Positions 25,237 through 34,882 are shown, counted from the first letter of the stretch. The stretch is 64,000 nt of DNA from Niabella sp. (GCA_027493055.1 JAPUDO010000046.1:1-64000); one strand, 5' to 3'. Translations and numbers: made by a program. The notes: generated by a model not told the origin, from the sequence alone.

Positions 25237-25271
25237 AAAATCGTATCATTAATTTTCAAAATCGTATCATT
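25237..25271. promoter_or_regulatory. Direct repeat with 21-bp period between susC and the sensor gene
   Basis: AAAATCGTATCATT occurs twice exactly, at 25237-25250 and 25258-25271; the starts are 21 bp apart, two turns of the helix. It lies 78-112 bp upstream of susC and 48 bp upstream of the sensor gene. Tandem sites on one face of DNA suit an AraC-type dimer such as the regulator at 28460-29230. Confidence 0.6.
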
Positions 25272-25293
25272 TTTTTTAACGCACAGTAACCAA

Positions 25294-25301
25294 TATTTTT
25301 G
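25294..25301 (+). promoter_or_regulatory. -7 box (TATTTTTG) of the sensor kinase gene
   Basis: Exact TAnnTTTG match 17 bp before the ATG at 25319, giving a short leader. The direct repeat at 25237-25271 lies just upstream. Confidence 0.45.
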
Positions 25302-25318
25302 ATACTGCATATACTATA

Positions 25319-28300
25319 ATGAAATTCTTTGTACACCTTTTTATACTGATATTAATCGCCTCTCCGCTGAAGGGGCAAGAGTTCTTCTTTAAGCAAATTA
25401 ATGTGGATGCCGGCCTGTCACACAACCTGGTATTCTGCACAATGCAGGACGAGTACGGCTTTATATGGTTTGGAACAAAAGATGGATTGAACAGGTATGA
25501 TGGATATAAAATGAAAAAATTCAGAAACCTTCCCGGAGACAAAACCAGCCTAGGCAACAATGATGTAAGGGCTTTGCTCTGCAGATCAAAAAATGAAATA
25601 TGGGTGGCTACCAGGAAAGGGCTTTTCATTTTTGATGTATTAAAAGAGCAATTCCGGGAAATAGAAAGATTTAAAAACAGCTTTGTATCTTCTGTTCTAA
25701 AGGATGGGAATAGTGTATGGGTTATTTCAAATCATGACCTATACAGGATTTCCTATAATGATACCACTAAATTTCGGCTTCCCGAAGGAACCATTTCGGC
25801 TATTTGCAGATTAGACAATGGTCACATATGGATAGGAACAACTACAGGAAAAATCGGGCTGTTCAACCAGGCTAATAATAACTTTACGATAAAGGATGCA
25901 TTTGAAAAAACTTACCGGGGTTCCCGGTGGATTGAAAAAGTTCATGAAGGGTACAATAATAACCTTCTGATAGGCACAGCTTCTGCGGGGTTAAAATCTT
26001 TCAACATATTAAAGGGCGTATTTAAAGATATATTAGTGTACGATAATAATGCAAAGCCATTATATGTACGTGATATCCTGAAAAATGTAAATGCAGATGA
26101 AATATGGGTGGCTACAGAATCAGGCATTTATCTTTTCAAATCCGACAACAGCATAAAAAGCCATATTACAAAGGATCTAAAAAATTCAGGAGGGTTAACA
26201 GACAATGCTATATATGCATTAACAAGCGATGGCTATGGAAATATATGGATAGGCACTTATTTTAAGGGGGTATGCATGTATCCCAGGCAAAGCTTCTCAT
26301 TCGGAACAAAGTTTTCGGAGCTGAAATTTGAAAACAGCAACGATGAGCTGCTATTTCAAAACTCAGTTATAAGAGAAATATGCCAGGATGAATACGACAA
26401 TATATGGATGGGCACTGAGGATAACGGTATTTACAAGCTTAATAATATCAGCAAAAAAATATATCATTTTACCTCATCTGCATTACCAAACGCACTTAGC
26501 TATAATAATATACATGGAATGTTAAGCGTTAACGATACACTATGGGCAGGTACATTTGAACGCGGGCTGGATTTAATTAATATTAAAAATGGAAAGGTAT
26601 TTCAACATTTTGACAGAAGACTAAACAATGATCTTATAAGCAATTTTATAATAACATTCTGTAAAACCAAAAGCAATGAGATTTACATCGGGACCGGAAG
26701 AGGGCTACAACGTTATAACAGACACAAAAAAGGCTTCGATATAGTTGATGGGATCCCTGTGGATTTTATTTATACGTTAATGGAATCCCGAAATGCACTT
26801 ATATATATCGGAACAGAAGATAACGGTGTTATCGTATATAATCCGCAGCTAAAACAAACTGTACGTTTAAACAATCTTGTCCGTTTGGGCGTAAAGTTGC
26901 CAGATGTAAAGATTAATTGCCTGTTTGAAGATAGTAATAATAACATTTGTATCGGTACAGACGGAGCAGGCATGTTTATCTATAATATAAATAAACAGAT
27001 GCTTACACATTACAATGTAAGCAACGGAATACCTTCAAATTTTATTTATAAGATATTGCAGGATAATACAGGAAATATATGGTGCACTACCTCTGTAGGT
27101 ATGGTTCAGTTAAACAGTCTGTATAAAGTATTAAAAATATTCACTAAAGAAAACGGTCTTCCAAGCAACCAGTTCAACTATAACTCAGGTTTTCTTGACA
27201 AAAACGGGAACATCTACTTTGGTTCTACAAGCGGCTTGGTATATTTCTCTCCCGGTAACAACAAGAGCCCAGGCTTAAAGATACCTCTTTACTTTACGGG
27301 CCTTAACATACTGGGTAAAGAGATTGCGCTATCCGATACTGCTTCTCCTCTTAAAATATCACTTTTAAGCTCTGATAGCCTAACGCTTGATTACAACCAG
27401 TCTACATTCAGTATAGATTTTTCAGCTCCCATCTATTCTTTTCAGAATGATATTGTATATAGCTACCGGCTTGCCGGTGTAGAAGACAAATGGACACCTA
27501 TAAAGGAAAGCAGAACGATCTATTTTACCCGGCTGCCAAAAGGCAGCTATAAATTACAGGTAACTGCTGTAAGTCCATACGACAAAAGCTATACCAGCGC
27601 TACAAAAACTTTGCACATTACCATCCTGCCTCCATTCTGGCAAAGCCAAGGAGCTTATATATTCTATACCCTTGCAGCTATTGCTATTTTATATATACTT
27701 GTGCAATATTATCATAACTATCAAAAAAAACTAAATATAAGAAAGCTTGAAGAGCTAAATCACAGAAGAGAAACAGAAATCAACCAGGCACAAATAGAAT
27801 TCTTCACTAATATTGCTCATGAAATAAAAACGCCGCTAACCCTTATCCAGGGCCCCGTTGAAGACCTGATGAACAGCTTTGAGAAGGAGGGGCATCCTGA
27901 TTATGAATTAAAGCTTATTGAAAAAAATACTAATCGCCTGCTGGAACTCACCAACCAATTGCTGGATTTCCGTAAAATAGAAAGTAATAATATACAGGTT
28001 CATCCTTCAAATATCAACTTATACGACTTAACGAGGGAAGTGTACGATAATTTCAAAATAGCGGCAAGGAACAAAAACCTGGACTACAGGTTGACGATTA
28101 AAGATAAAGACAGCTATATTCATTCTGACAGAGATTTTTTTACAAAAATATTATACAACCTTTTCAGTAATGGCATAAAATACAGCGAGTCTTCTTTTGA
28201 AATCATTTTATATCCCACAGATACAGAGAGCAGGATAAGGTTTGAATTCATAAACGATGGCACGCTAATTCCTGAAGAAGCTTTTTCAAAAATATTCCAA

Positions 28301-28456
28301 CCCTTCTACAGGTTTGAAAAAAATAAAATCAGGGAAGGAAGCGGGATCGGGCTGTCATTTGCCTATTCCCTTGTTCGATTATTAAAAGGCAGCTTAACAG
28401 TAAGTGTGAGCAGCAGTAAAAATATTTTTACACTAACAATACCAACAAAATTTTAA
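25319..28456 (+). CDS. Sensor histidine kinase with periplasmic propeller (HTCS-type, lacking REC/HTH)
   Basis: 1045 residues. Signal peptide (about 1-20). Then about a dozen propeller-blade repeats (such as GFIWFGTKDGLNRYDG, IWVATRKGLFIFD, IYIGTEDNGVIVYN) to about residue 640; a Y_Y_Y domain (about 690-775); a membrane helix (about 780-800). A HisKA domain follows with His834 in FFTNIAHEIKTPL, and a HATPase with NLFSNGIKYS and GSGIGLSFAYSLVRLLKG. In the usual hybrid system these domains continue into a receiver and AraC helix-turn-helix in one chain; here the protein stops after the ATPase and those parts are a second gene 3 bp on. The propeller should sense a glycan breakdown product in the periplasm and control PUL1. 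Confidence 0.92.
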   Translation: MKFFVHLFILILIASPLKGQEFFFKQINVDAGLSHNLVFCTMQDEYGFIWFGTKDGLNRYDGYKMKKFRNLPGDKTSLGNNDVRALLCRSKNEIWVATRKGLFIFDVLKEQFREIERFKNSFVSSVLKDGNSVWVISNHDLYRISYNDTTKFRLPEGTISAICRLDNGHIWIGTTTGKIGLFNQANNNFTIKDAFEKTYRGSRWIEKVHEGYNNNLLIGTASAGLKSFNILKGVFKDILVYDNNAKPLYVRDILKNVNADEIWVATESGIYLFKSDNSIKSHITKDLKNSGGLTDNAIYALTSDGYGNIWIGTYFKGVCMYPRQSFSFGTKFSELKFENSNDELLFQNSVIREICQDEYDNIWMGTEDNGIYKLNNISKKIYHFTSSALPNALSYNNIHGMLSVNDTLWAGTFERGLDLINIKNGKVFQHFDRRLNNDLISNFIITFCKTKSNEIYIGTGRGLQRYNRHKKGFDIVDGIPVDFIYTLMESRNALIYIGTEDNGVIVYNPQLKQTVRLNNLVRLGVKLPDVKINCLFEDSNNNICIGTDGAGMFIYNINKQMLTHYNVSNGIPSNFIYKILQDNTGNIWCTTSVGMVQLNSLYKVLKIFTKENGLPSNQFNYNSGFLDKNGNIYFGSTSGLVYFSPGNNKSPGLKIPLYFTGLNILGKEIALSDTASPLKISLLSSDSLTLDYNQSTFSIDFSAPIYSFQNDIVYSYRLAGVEDKWTPIKESRTIYFTRLPKGSYKLQVTAVSPYDKSYTSATKTLHITILPPFWQSQGAYIFYTLAAIAILYILVQYYHNYQKKLNIRKLEELNHRRETEINQAQIEFFTNIAHEIKTPLTLIQGPVEDLMNSFEKEGHPDYELKLIEKNTNRLLELTNQLLDFRKIESNNIQVHPSNINLYDLTREVYDNFKIAARNKNLDYRLTIKDKDSYIHSDRDFFTKILYNLFSNGIKYSESSFEIILYPTDTESRIRFEFINDGTLIPEEAFSKIFQPFYRFEKNKIREGSGIGLSFAYSLVRLLKGSLTVSVSSSKNIFTLTIPTKF

Positions 28457-28459
28457 AGA

Positions 28460-29230
28460 ATGATACAGAAAAAAGGCAATGTATTAATTGTTGATGACAA
28501 TGAAGATATCCTTGAATATATTAACAGGATATTGCAGGATGATTATACTACAATTAAGGCTACCGATGTATCAGAAGCTTTAAAAAATCTTGACACCCAT
28601 GTTATACATTTAATTGTAAGTGATGTAATGATGCCGGGCACAAGCGGCTTTGAGTTCTGTAAACAATTAAAATTAGATATTAACCTTTGCCATATACCGG
28701 TTATACTGCTAACAGCCAAAAACACGCTACAGGATAAAATAGATGGACTTGAGCACGGCGCGGATGCATATATAGAAAAGCCATTCTCTCCCAAATACTT
28801 AAAAGTACAGATTGCCAATCTTCTTACCAGCAGGCAGTTGCTAAAGAAGCATATCGCCAACTCTCCTGTTGTTGAACTGCACAGTATCGCAAGATCCAGT
28901 TCGGACTTTGAACTGATCGAAAAATTCAATGAGATAGTGTTTAACAATATAGATAATCCCGATCTTGACATAGATTTTATAGCAGCCAGCCTGAATATGA
29001 GCAGAGCAACTTTCTACAGAAAAACCAAAGGCCTTTTCGATATGGCGCCCCAGGAACTCATCACCCTTACCAGACTGAAAAAAGCTGCAGAAATATTAAA
29101 ATCCGGTACATGCAGAATCAATGAAGTTTATAACCATGTAGGATTTAATTCACATACTTATTTTTCCACGCTGTTCCATAAACAATTTAACATGACGCCA
29201 ACAGAATTCATGCATGCAGATACAAAATAA
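28460..29230 (+). CDS. Response regulator, receiver plus AraC-type DNA-binding domain
   Basis: 256 residues. The receiver domain (about 1-125) has the acidic pair in VDDNED, phospho-acceptor Asp55 (IVSDVMMPG) and Lys107 (YIEKPF). An AraC helix-turn-helix pair follows (about 150-250: IAASLNMSRATFYRKTKG, then EVYNHVGFNSHTYFSTLFHKQFNMTPTEF). It is the natural partner of the kinase 3 bp upstream; together they equal one hybrid two-component protein cut between ATPase and receiver. The likely target is the direct repeat at 25237-25271. The ATG is immediately before the first receiver strand, so the split is clean rather than a damaged gene. Confidence 0.92.
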   Translation: MIQKKGNVLIVDDNEDILEYINRILQDDYTTIKATDVSEALKNLDTHVIHLIVSDVMMPGTSGFEFCKQLKLDINLCHIPVILLTAKNTLQDKIDGLEHGADAYIEKPFSPKYLKVQIANLLTSRQLLKKHIANSPVVELHSIARSSSDFELIEKFNEIVFNNIDNPDLDIDFIAASLNMSRATFYRKTKGLFDMAPQELITLTRLKKAAEILKSGTCRINEVYNHVGFNSHTYFSTLFHKQFNMTPTEFMHADTK

Positions 29231-29253
29231 ACTATAAGAATTTTATAACCTTC

Positions 29254-30114
29254 TTAATCCGGCCCTTTCCTGAAAGCATTTCGATACTGCAAAGGGCTTA
29301 TGTTGAACCTGCCTCTGAAAGTTTTATAAAAATTGGAGGCATCATTAAAACCACTCTCGTAGCAGATACGGGCTATGGGCTTATCAGTATTAATTAATTC
29401 ACGAATGGCAAAATCAATCCTGTAATCATTCACCGCCTCGATAAAAGTTTTACGTGTTACCCGTTTGAAATATTTGCAAAACGCATGAAGCGATAAATTG
29501 GCAATGGCTGCTGCATCACTCAATGAAATATCATACTGAAAATTATCAACTATATATGCAAACACCTGGTGAATCCTTTCCCTGTCTGATATAGAAAGCG
29601 AAGTAAGTCCACTCCTCTTTTGCAACGCAGAATATTTGGCAGTTGTAGCAAGATAATGCAGCAGATCAAGTAAGAACATCAGCCTCCTGTACTTGTCGCT
29701 TTCTTCTAAAATAACCTGCATCATTCCTTTTACAGTTTCCGTTTTATTTTTAAACCACAGACCATTGCTGCTATCCTTAAGCAGCTGTGCAATCCTTCCC
29801 ATTTCCGGAATCAGAAAAAAATCATCGCCAAGAAAGCTTTCTCCGAAATGCATAACGATAGAAACAGAACGCTCTGTAGCTCCATCTGCGGTTTTCCAGC
29901 AATGCGGGAGATTAGCGCCGAGCAGTATAAGATCGCCGGCACAGTAGTCCTGCATATGTGTGCCTACATACCGCGTCCCGCTTCCCTGTACTATAAGTGT
30001 TAGCTCATACTCAGGATGATAGTGATAAGGTGCGGAAAAGCGCTTTTCAGTAAACTCTCTTATAATAAAGGAACTGCTTGAAGAAAGCTTAACTGCTTCA
30101 AATATTGGCTTCAT
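29254..30114 (-). CDS. AraC-family transcriptional regulator with cupin domain
   Basis: 286 residues. The N-terminal cupin (about 25-110) has FSAPYHYHPEYELTLIVQGSGTRYVG and GDLILLGANLPHCW, the sugar-binding fold of AraC regulators. The C-terminal pair of helix-turn-helix units (about 180-280) includes LSLHAFCKYFKRVTRKTF and ICYESGFNDASNFYKTFRGRFNISPLQYR. It is divergent from the PhyH-type dioxygenase gene, with 129 bp between. The neighbourhood (GH43-like, GH78) suggests a sugar, perhaps rhamnose, as effector; this is inferred from context only. It is convergent with the response regulator. Confidence 0.88.
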   Translation of the reverse strand: MKPIFEAVKLSSSSSFIIREFTEKRFSAPYHYHPEYELTLIVQGSGTRYVGTHMQDYCAGDLILLGANLPHCWKTADGATERSVSIVMHFGESFLGDDFFLIPEMGRIAQLLKDSSNGLWFKNKTETVKGMMQVILEESDKYRRLMFLLDLLHYLATTAKYSALQKRSGLTSLSISDRERIHQVFAYIVDNFQYDISLSDAAAIANLSLHAFCKYFKRVTRKTFIEAVNDYRIDFAIRELINTDKPIARICYESGFNDASNFYKTFRGRFNISPLQYRNAFRKGPD

Positions 30115-30216
30115 TTATTGATAATATTGTCTCAATATATATCTATTCAATAATATTTATGGCAAAAAAGTCTACAAATTAACCAAAATTGCCATTTTTA
30201 TATTGCCTCGTATGTC

Positions 30217-30234
30217 TTTAGTTTGTGAACTAAA
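30217..30234. promoter_or_regulatory. Inverted repeat before the dioxygenase gene
   Basis: TTTAGTT and AACTAAA, perfect 7-bp arms around TGTG, end 9 bp before the ATG at 30244 in the gap shared with the AraC gene. It could be an operator or a 5' hairpin. Confidence 0.3.
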
Positions 30235-30243
30235 AAAGACTAT

Positions 30244-31059
30244 ATGAATAAAGTAACTTTACCTTTACTTCACGAAACACTCTGTTTAGATAGTGAGAAA
30301 ATCAGCTCATTCAGAGAAGAAGGCCACACGCTTACGCCAGGAATTTTAAATGCAGATGAAATAACGGCTTACCGCCAGATAATTAACAACGCTGCCTATA
30401 AATACAACACCGAAACAAGAAAGCTCGAAGATCGAGACACGTACGGCAAAGCCTTTTTGCAGATAATGAATTTATGGGAGTTTGATGAGCAGGTCAGAGA
30501 ATTTACACTGGCAAAGCGGTTTGCAAAAATTGCTGCCGACCTCCTGGGTGTGGCAAATGTTCGTATTTATCATGATCAGGCATTATATAAAGAACCTGGC
30601 GGAGGATTAACACCCTGGCATCAGGATCAGTATTACTGGCCGTTAAGCACAAATAATACTGTAACGATGTGGATGCCGCTTATAGATATCACGGAAGATA
30701 TGGGTATGCTTACTTTTGCATCCGGCTCTCACAAAGAAGGTTCTGTAAAAAATATTGCCATTTCAGATGAATCAGAAGCCCAGCTGAATGAATATATCCG
30801 CAAAAAAGATTACCAGGTAACCAGGGCTACAACAATGAAAGCAGGTGATGCAACATGGCACTATGGATGGACATTGCATGCTGCGCCTGGCAATCAATCC
30901 AACCTTACAAGGGAAGTAATGACCATTATTTATTTTGCTGACGGGACTACCATTACCGAACCGGTCAACCAACACCAGGAGAATGACAGGAACAGGTGGC
31001 TACAAGGCCGGCTTCCGGGGCAAAAAGCAGCGAGCAGCTTAAACCCACTTATATTATAG
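30244..31059 (+). CDS. Phytanoyl-CoA dioxygenase (PhyH) family oxygenase
   Basis: 271 residues of the double-stranded beta-helix fold of Fe(II)/2-oxoglutarate dioxygenases. The metal ligands are visible as His126-x-Asp128 (TPWHQDQYYWPL) and a distal His212 (TLHAAPGNQSNLTR), with Arg223 able to bind 2-oxoglutarate. It should hydroxylate a small molecule; the substrate is unknown. No export signal. It is followed after 35 bp by a GH43-like exported protein and is divergent from an AraC regulator, so its substrate may be a plant-derived compound or a sugar derivative. Confidence 0.85.
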   Translation: MNKVTLPLLHETLCLDSEKISSFREEGHTLTPGILNADEITAYRQIINNAAYKYNTETRKLEDRDTYGKAFLQIMNLWEFDEQVREFTLAKRFAKIAADLLGVANVRIYHDQALYKEPGGGLTPWHQDQYYWPLSTNNTVTMWMPLIDITEDMGMLTFASGSHKEGSVKNIAISDESEAQLNEYIRKKDYQVTRATTMKAGDATWHYGWTLHAAPGNQSNLTREVMTIIYFADGTTITEPVNQHQENDRNRWLQGRLPGQKAASSLNPLIL

Positions 31060-31094
31060 CTTTAATTTATATTGTAAACAGCTTAACGACAAAC

Positions 31095-32057
31095 ATGAAA
31101 TTATTATTTATCTTAATTCTGTTTTCTGGAATGACAGCGCTTGCACAGCAAAAGCCTGCAATGTATTATACGGATTCAGGCGTAATTGCAAAACCCATTG
31201 CAAAAGATCCGAAAGTGATCTATTTCAAAGGGCGTTACCTGATGTATTATTCAGTGCCCGGGCATAATAATCAAAACTGGAGCATTGGCATAGCTGCCAG
31301 TAATGATCTTACAAGCTGGAAGAAGATCGGTAATATTCAGCCTGCTGCCGCTTATGAAAAGAATGGTCTTTGTGCACCAGGAGCCATTGTAAAAGATGGA
31401 AAAGTGCATTTGTTTTATCAAACTTATGGCAATGGTAAAAACGATGCTATATGCCATGCTATATCGCATGACGGTATATCTTTTACAAGAAATGCTACGA
31501 ACCCCATTTTTCGCCCGATAGGTAATTGGACCTGCGGCAGAGCCATTGATGCAGAAGTGGTAATGTTTAACAACCGCTATTGGCTGTTTTTTGCTACAAG
31601 AGATACTTCATATAAAATCCAGATGCAGGGCGTAGCCGCTACTTCTTCTTTAAATACCTCCTTTAACAGAGCCGAGTGGACACAGCTTACAGATTCTTCT
31701 ATATTGCATCCTTCATTGCCCTGGGAAAAACAATGTATTGAAGGTGCAAGCTGTATTCAAATAGGGAAAGAACTGTATATGTTCTATGCAGGAGGTTACA
31801 ATAATGAGCCCCAACAAATTGGCATCGCAAAAAGCAAAGATGGCATTCGCTGGGAACGCATATCAGATATGCCTTTCCTGTCCAACGGCAGGGCAGGCTC
31901 ATGGAATGAAAGCGAATCAGGACATCCTGATATTTTCAAAGCAAATGATGGCAGATATTATCTGTTCTTCCAGGGGAATAATGACAAAGGCAAATCATGG
32001 TATCTGTCAAAAAAAGAAGTAAAATTTAATGGAAAGAAATGGATAGTAAAGAACTAA
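31095..32057 (+). CDS. GH43-like five-bladed propeller glycosidase
   Basis: 320 residues with a signal peptide (MKLLFILILFSGMTALAQ). The rest is a five-bladed beta propeller of the GH32/43/62/68 kind, with repeated GRYLMYYS, GKVHLFYQTYG, NRYWLFFATRD and KELYMFYAGG strands. Candidate catalytic acids are Asp in AKDPKVIYF, Asp/Glu in AIDAEVVMF and Glu in IEGASC. The frame extends upstream to 30996, but that part overlaps the dioxygenase gene; the ATG at 31095 starts a normal signal peptide and is taken. Probably a periplasmic arabinosidase or galactosidase; exact family uncertain. Confidence 0.75.
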   Translation: MKLLFILILFSGMTALAQQKPAMYYTDSGVIAKPIAKDPKVIYFKGRYLMYYSVPGHNNQNWSIGIAASNDLTSWKKIGNIQPAAAYEKNGLCAPGAIVKDGKVHLFYQTYGNGKNDAICHAISHDGISFTRNATNPIFRPIGNWTCGRAIDAEVVMFNNRYWLFFATRDTSYKIQMQGVAATSSLNTSFNRAEWTQLTDSSILHPSLPWEKQCIEGASCIQIGKELYMFYAGGYNNEPQQIGIAKSKDGIRWERISDMPFLSNGRAGSWNESESGHPDIFKANDGRYYLFFQGNNDKGKSWYLSKKEVKFNGKKWIVKN

Positions 32058-32104
32058 AAATTATCCATCCGGTTCGGTTCATACTATAGAAATACAGGAC
32101 GCTC

Positions 32105-34882
32105 TTAAAATACATAATTCCCTGACTGAAGCTCATAGACCATCTTTCCCCGTTCAGCAGCCAATTTCTTTATCACACCTTCTTTCTCTGCAACTATTTC
32201 AGCGTCTTCGGGAGATAGCTTCAACAGGCATACACTATTGGGCGGAACAGTTATGGACAAAGACAATCTGCCTTTATTTCTTTTCCAGTTGTTTTTTATC
32301 AGGCCAACGGGCGAATCGAAACCGGCATTTACCCATTCAACGCCTGTTTCTTTTGCTGCGGGAGGTTCAATAATGAACTGCGTATAGCCTGGCTTACCTG
32401 GTTTTATACCGGCAAGGCCATCTATATACCATGCTCCCGGATATAAAAAAGAGCTATGCAACATTGAATGTCCGGGCAGGTTTTTTTCCCACATTTCCCA
32501 TAAGGTTGTAGCGCCGTTCTCTTTCATAAATCCCCAGCCTGGATAAGTGCTCTTTGATGTCATACTATATATGAGATCATTCCTGCCCTGTTCTCTCAAC
32601 CATCTGAACAGTAATGCGCCTCCTGTTATGCCTGCATGAATATGGCCTTTCCTGTTTACCAGGATCTCAGTTTCCAAGCTTTTCATTACTTTTTCCCTGT
32701 TGGAAGCCGGCACCACTTCGGCCAGTAAAGCAGTTGCGAGGTTTGCCATAGAGCCATCTGCATATACACCTGCCTCTTTATTATAAAAGATCTTATTAAT
32801 AGCTTCACTTGACCGGTCTGCCAGGAGCTTCCATTTTTTTGCCTGTTCTGTATCTCCCAAAACTTCGGCTACCCGGGCCGCTGTTCTCAGGTTAAAAACA
32901 CGGTAAGAATTGTTCAGGCATAGCGTTTCGGGCTTATCGTTATTCATCCCTTCGGCAGTAGCATTGGGCCACAGCCAATCACCCAGGAAATCCCACATAC
33001 CTCCAAAACGTTTCATCAGGTCGTCTTCCACATGGGTATCCAGAAATGCTAACCAGTCTTTTATCATTTGATAGTTCTCAGTCAACACACTTTTGTCACC
33101 ATATTGCTGGTACATAAACCAGGGTAGCGTAATAACGATGCCGCCCCATGAAGGCCCTCCTCCTCCCCAATAAGTGGGCGCAGTATGAGGCAGAATACCG
33201 TTATTAAATACCCGTCCGCTTGTTACTTGTTTACGGGCGTAACTGGTATCCCGCATATTGCCTACCATAGGCTCTGTTCCCTGCACATCCCGCCAGTCCT
33301 GCATCCACTTGGTATAAAAAGCGCCCATGTGGTAATTGAGTAAACCAGTTTCTGTTGTGGCGTGTGCATCTCCTCCATATCCCATACGCTCACGTTGCGG
33401 ACAATCAACAATCATTCCGCCAAGGGAAAGATTTTCAAAAGTCCACTTTACTTTGTTATATATCCAGTTCTGCAGCGTATCAGAACACTGGAAGTGGCTG
33501 GCATTTTCATAAGCAGTGCGTACCATCCATCCTTTAATATCGTTGAGGGCAGGTTTTTCTTTTAGTCCTTTGATGGTAATCCACCTGCCCGAGCTATAAT
33601 TGAACCTGTTTTTAAAAGTTCCTTTCCCGCTTTTGCCCATAATAAAAGCGCTGCGAATACCGAAAGTCATTTCATCCTGCTCTCTTTCGGAATAATAAAA
33701 CCTGATACTATCACCCGGGTTGCCCTTCAATTTCACTTCTGTCCAGCCGGCAAAGTTCACGCCCATATCCACCCGGAAAGAGCCATCCGGCTGCTCTTCA
33801 ATACGCACAGGATCTACTTCTTTGATCAGCCTGTTGCCCTGCAGGTTTTGCGCTGATAATCGCAAATTAACCGGGTAAACCGTTGCCTGCTGCCAATGAC
33901 CATCATCCAATAAAGGACTTGCCCAATGATCCAGGGCCTTATTATCATCCCATAGTTCCCCGCCCATGTTTCTGAAATCCCAGGTGCCCATTAGTTTATT
34001 AGGACTTGCATGATATTTCCATGAGCCATCGGTTATTAAGGATAACAGGGGACGGGAAAGCGCTGTTGGGTTTTCTTCTCGGTACATATCTACCTGTGCC
34101 GTAACCATAGGTGTTAAAGGGCGTGAACCGTTTACATCATAACCGGCAAAAATGGACCAGGAGGTGCCCAGCCAGATGCCGATCACATTTTTTCCTTTTT
34201 TCAGAAACTGCTTAATGTCATAAGCAACATATCTTGCTCTTTTAGTATGATCCGTTGCAACCGGTGCCAGCACTTCATCTCCAACACGCTTACCATTGAC
34301 ATACAGCTCATGATACCCCACGGAAGCCACAAACAGCGTCGCTTTTTTGGGCAGGAGCTTTAAATCAAATTCTTTTCTCAGCCAGGGATCCCAGATATTA
34401 TTATCTCCTGAAACCGGTTTAAAAAGCTCGTTTCCACCAATCCACTGCCCTTTCCATTGATCGGTTAAGATACCGGTACTCCATTGGGCAGCAGCGCTCC
34501 AATCCGACACCTTATCATCCTTGTCTTTAACGGCAACTTTCCAATAATAGGTACGGTCTGAAAGTAAAGGCGCCCCTGCAAATTCAATCTGGCTCATATC
34601 AGCAGCGGTTACCCAACGGGAATCCCAAACATCACCCACACTTTTGCTAATCGTCTTTTGGGTCTGTGCTACAATAATTCTGTAAGCTGTTTGCTTTTGA
34701 GCAAACGTTTCTTTATCCTTAGCTTCCAGCACCCAGCTGAACCGGGGCTTTTTAGCATCCAAACCTTTCGGATCAGTCAAATATTCCACTTTTAACTTAA
34801 CCGGCGTTAAAGCAGATTGGCTTTGTGACATACAAATGGCCGGCAGTACCAGGAAAGAAAGGATTACAGCTATTTTCTTCAT
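32105..34882 (-). CDS. Alpha-L-rhamnosidase, GH78
   Basis: 925 residues with a signal peptide (ending CMSQSQ). Domain order: fibronectin-like N-terminal domain (about 25-140, RFSWVLEA), a rhamnosidase-N sugar-binding domain (about 170-345, FVASVGYHELYVNGKRVGDEVLAPV), a linking beta domain, then the (alpha/alpha)6 catalytic barrel. The barrel has the GH78 signature DCPQRERMGYGGDAHA (general acid Glu in RER) and the late ATTLWEMWEKN carrying the base. It removes terminal alpha-L-rhamnose from pectin or plant glycosides. ATG 34882 is preferred to 34894 because it begins the signal peptide directly. Convergent with the GH43-like gene. Confidence 0.92.
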   Translation of the reverse strand: MKKIAVILSFLVLPAICMSQSQSALTPVKLKVEYLTDPKGLDAKKPRFSWVLEAKDKETFAQKQTAYRIIVAQTQKTISKSVGDVWDSRWVTAADMSQIEFAGAPLLSDRTYYWKVAVKDKDDKVSDWSAAAQWSTGILTDQWKGQWIGGNELFKPVSGDNNIWDPWLRKEFDLKLLPKKATLFVASVGYHELYVNGKRVGDEVLAPVATDHTKRARYVAYDIKQFLKKGKNVIGIWLGTSWSIFAGYDVNGSRPLTPMVTAQVDMYREENPTALSRPLLSLITDGSWKYHASPNKLMGTWDFRNMGGELWDDNKALDHWASPLLDDGHWQQATVYPVNLRLSAQNLQGNRLIKEVDPVRIEEQPDGSFRVDMGVNFAGWTEVKLKGNPGDSIRFYYSEREQDEMTFGIRSAFIMGKSGKGTFKNRFNYSSGRWITIKGLKEKPALNDIKGWMVRTAYENASHFQCSDTLQNWIYNKVKWTFENLSLGGMIVDCPQRERMGYGGDAHATTETGLLNYHMGAFYTKWMQDWRDVQGTEPMVGNMRDTSYARKQVTSGRVFNNGILPHTAPTYWGGGGPSWGGIVITLPWFMYQQYGDKSVLTENYQMIKDWLAFLDTHVEDDLMKRFGGMWDFLGDWLWPNATAEGMNNDKPETLCLNNSYRVFNLRTAARVAEVLGDTEQAKKWKLLADRSSEAINKIFYNKEAGVYADGSMANLATALLAEVVPASNREKVMKSLETEILVNRKGHIHAGITGGALLFRWLREQGRNDLIYSMTSKSTYPGWGFMKENGATTLWEMWEKNLPGHSMLHSSFLYPGAWYIDGLAGIKPGKPGYTQFIIEPPAAKETGVEWVNAGFDSPVGLIKNNWKRNKGRLSLSITVPPNSVCLLKLSPEDAEIVAEKEGVIKKLAAERGKMVYELQSGNYVF

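Noticed and set aside
25237-25271. CRISPR-like repeats
   Set aside because: Only two 14-bp copies with a 7-bp gap, placed between divergent promoters; a regulator site explains them better.
28450-28465. Kinase/regulator split as a frameshift artefact
   Set aside because: The kinase ends after a complete ATPase domain and the regulator begins with a proper ATG just before the receiver, so a real split is more likely; still worth a read check.
30996-31094. Longer GH43-like gene starting inside the dioxygenase gene
   Set aside because: The ATG at 31095 directly begins a signal peptide; the extension would mask it and overlap another gene.
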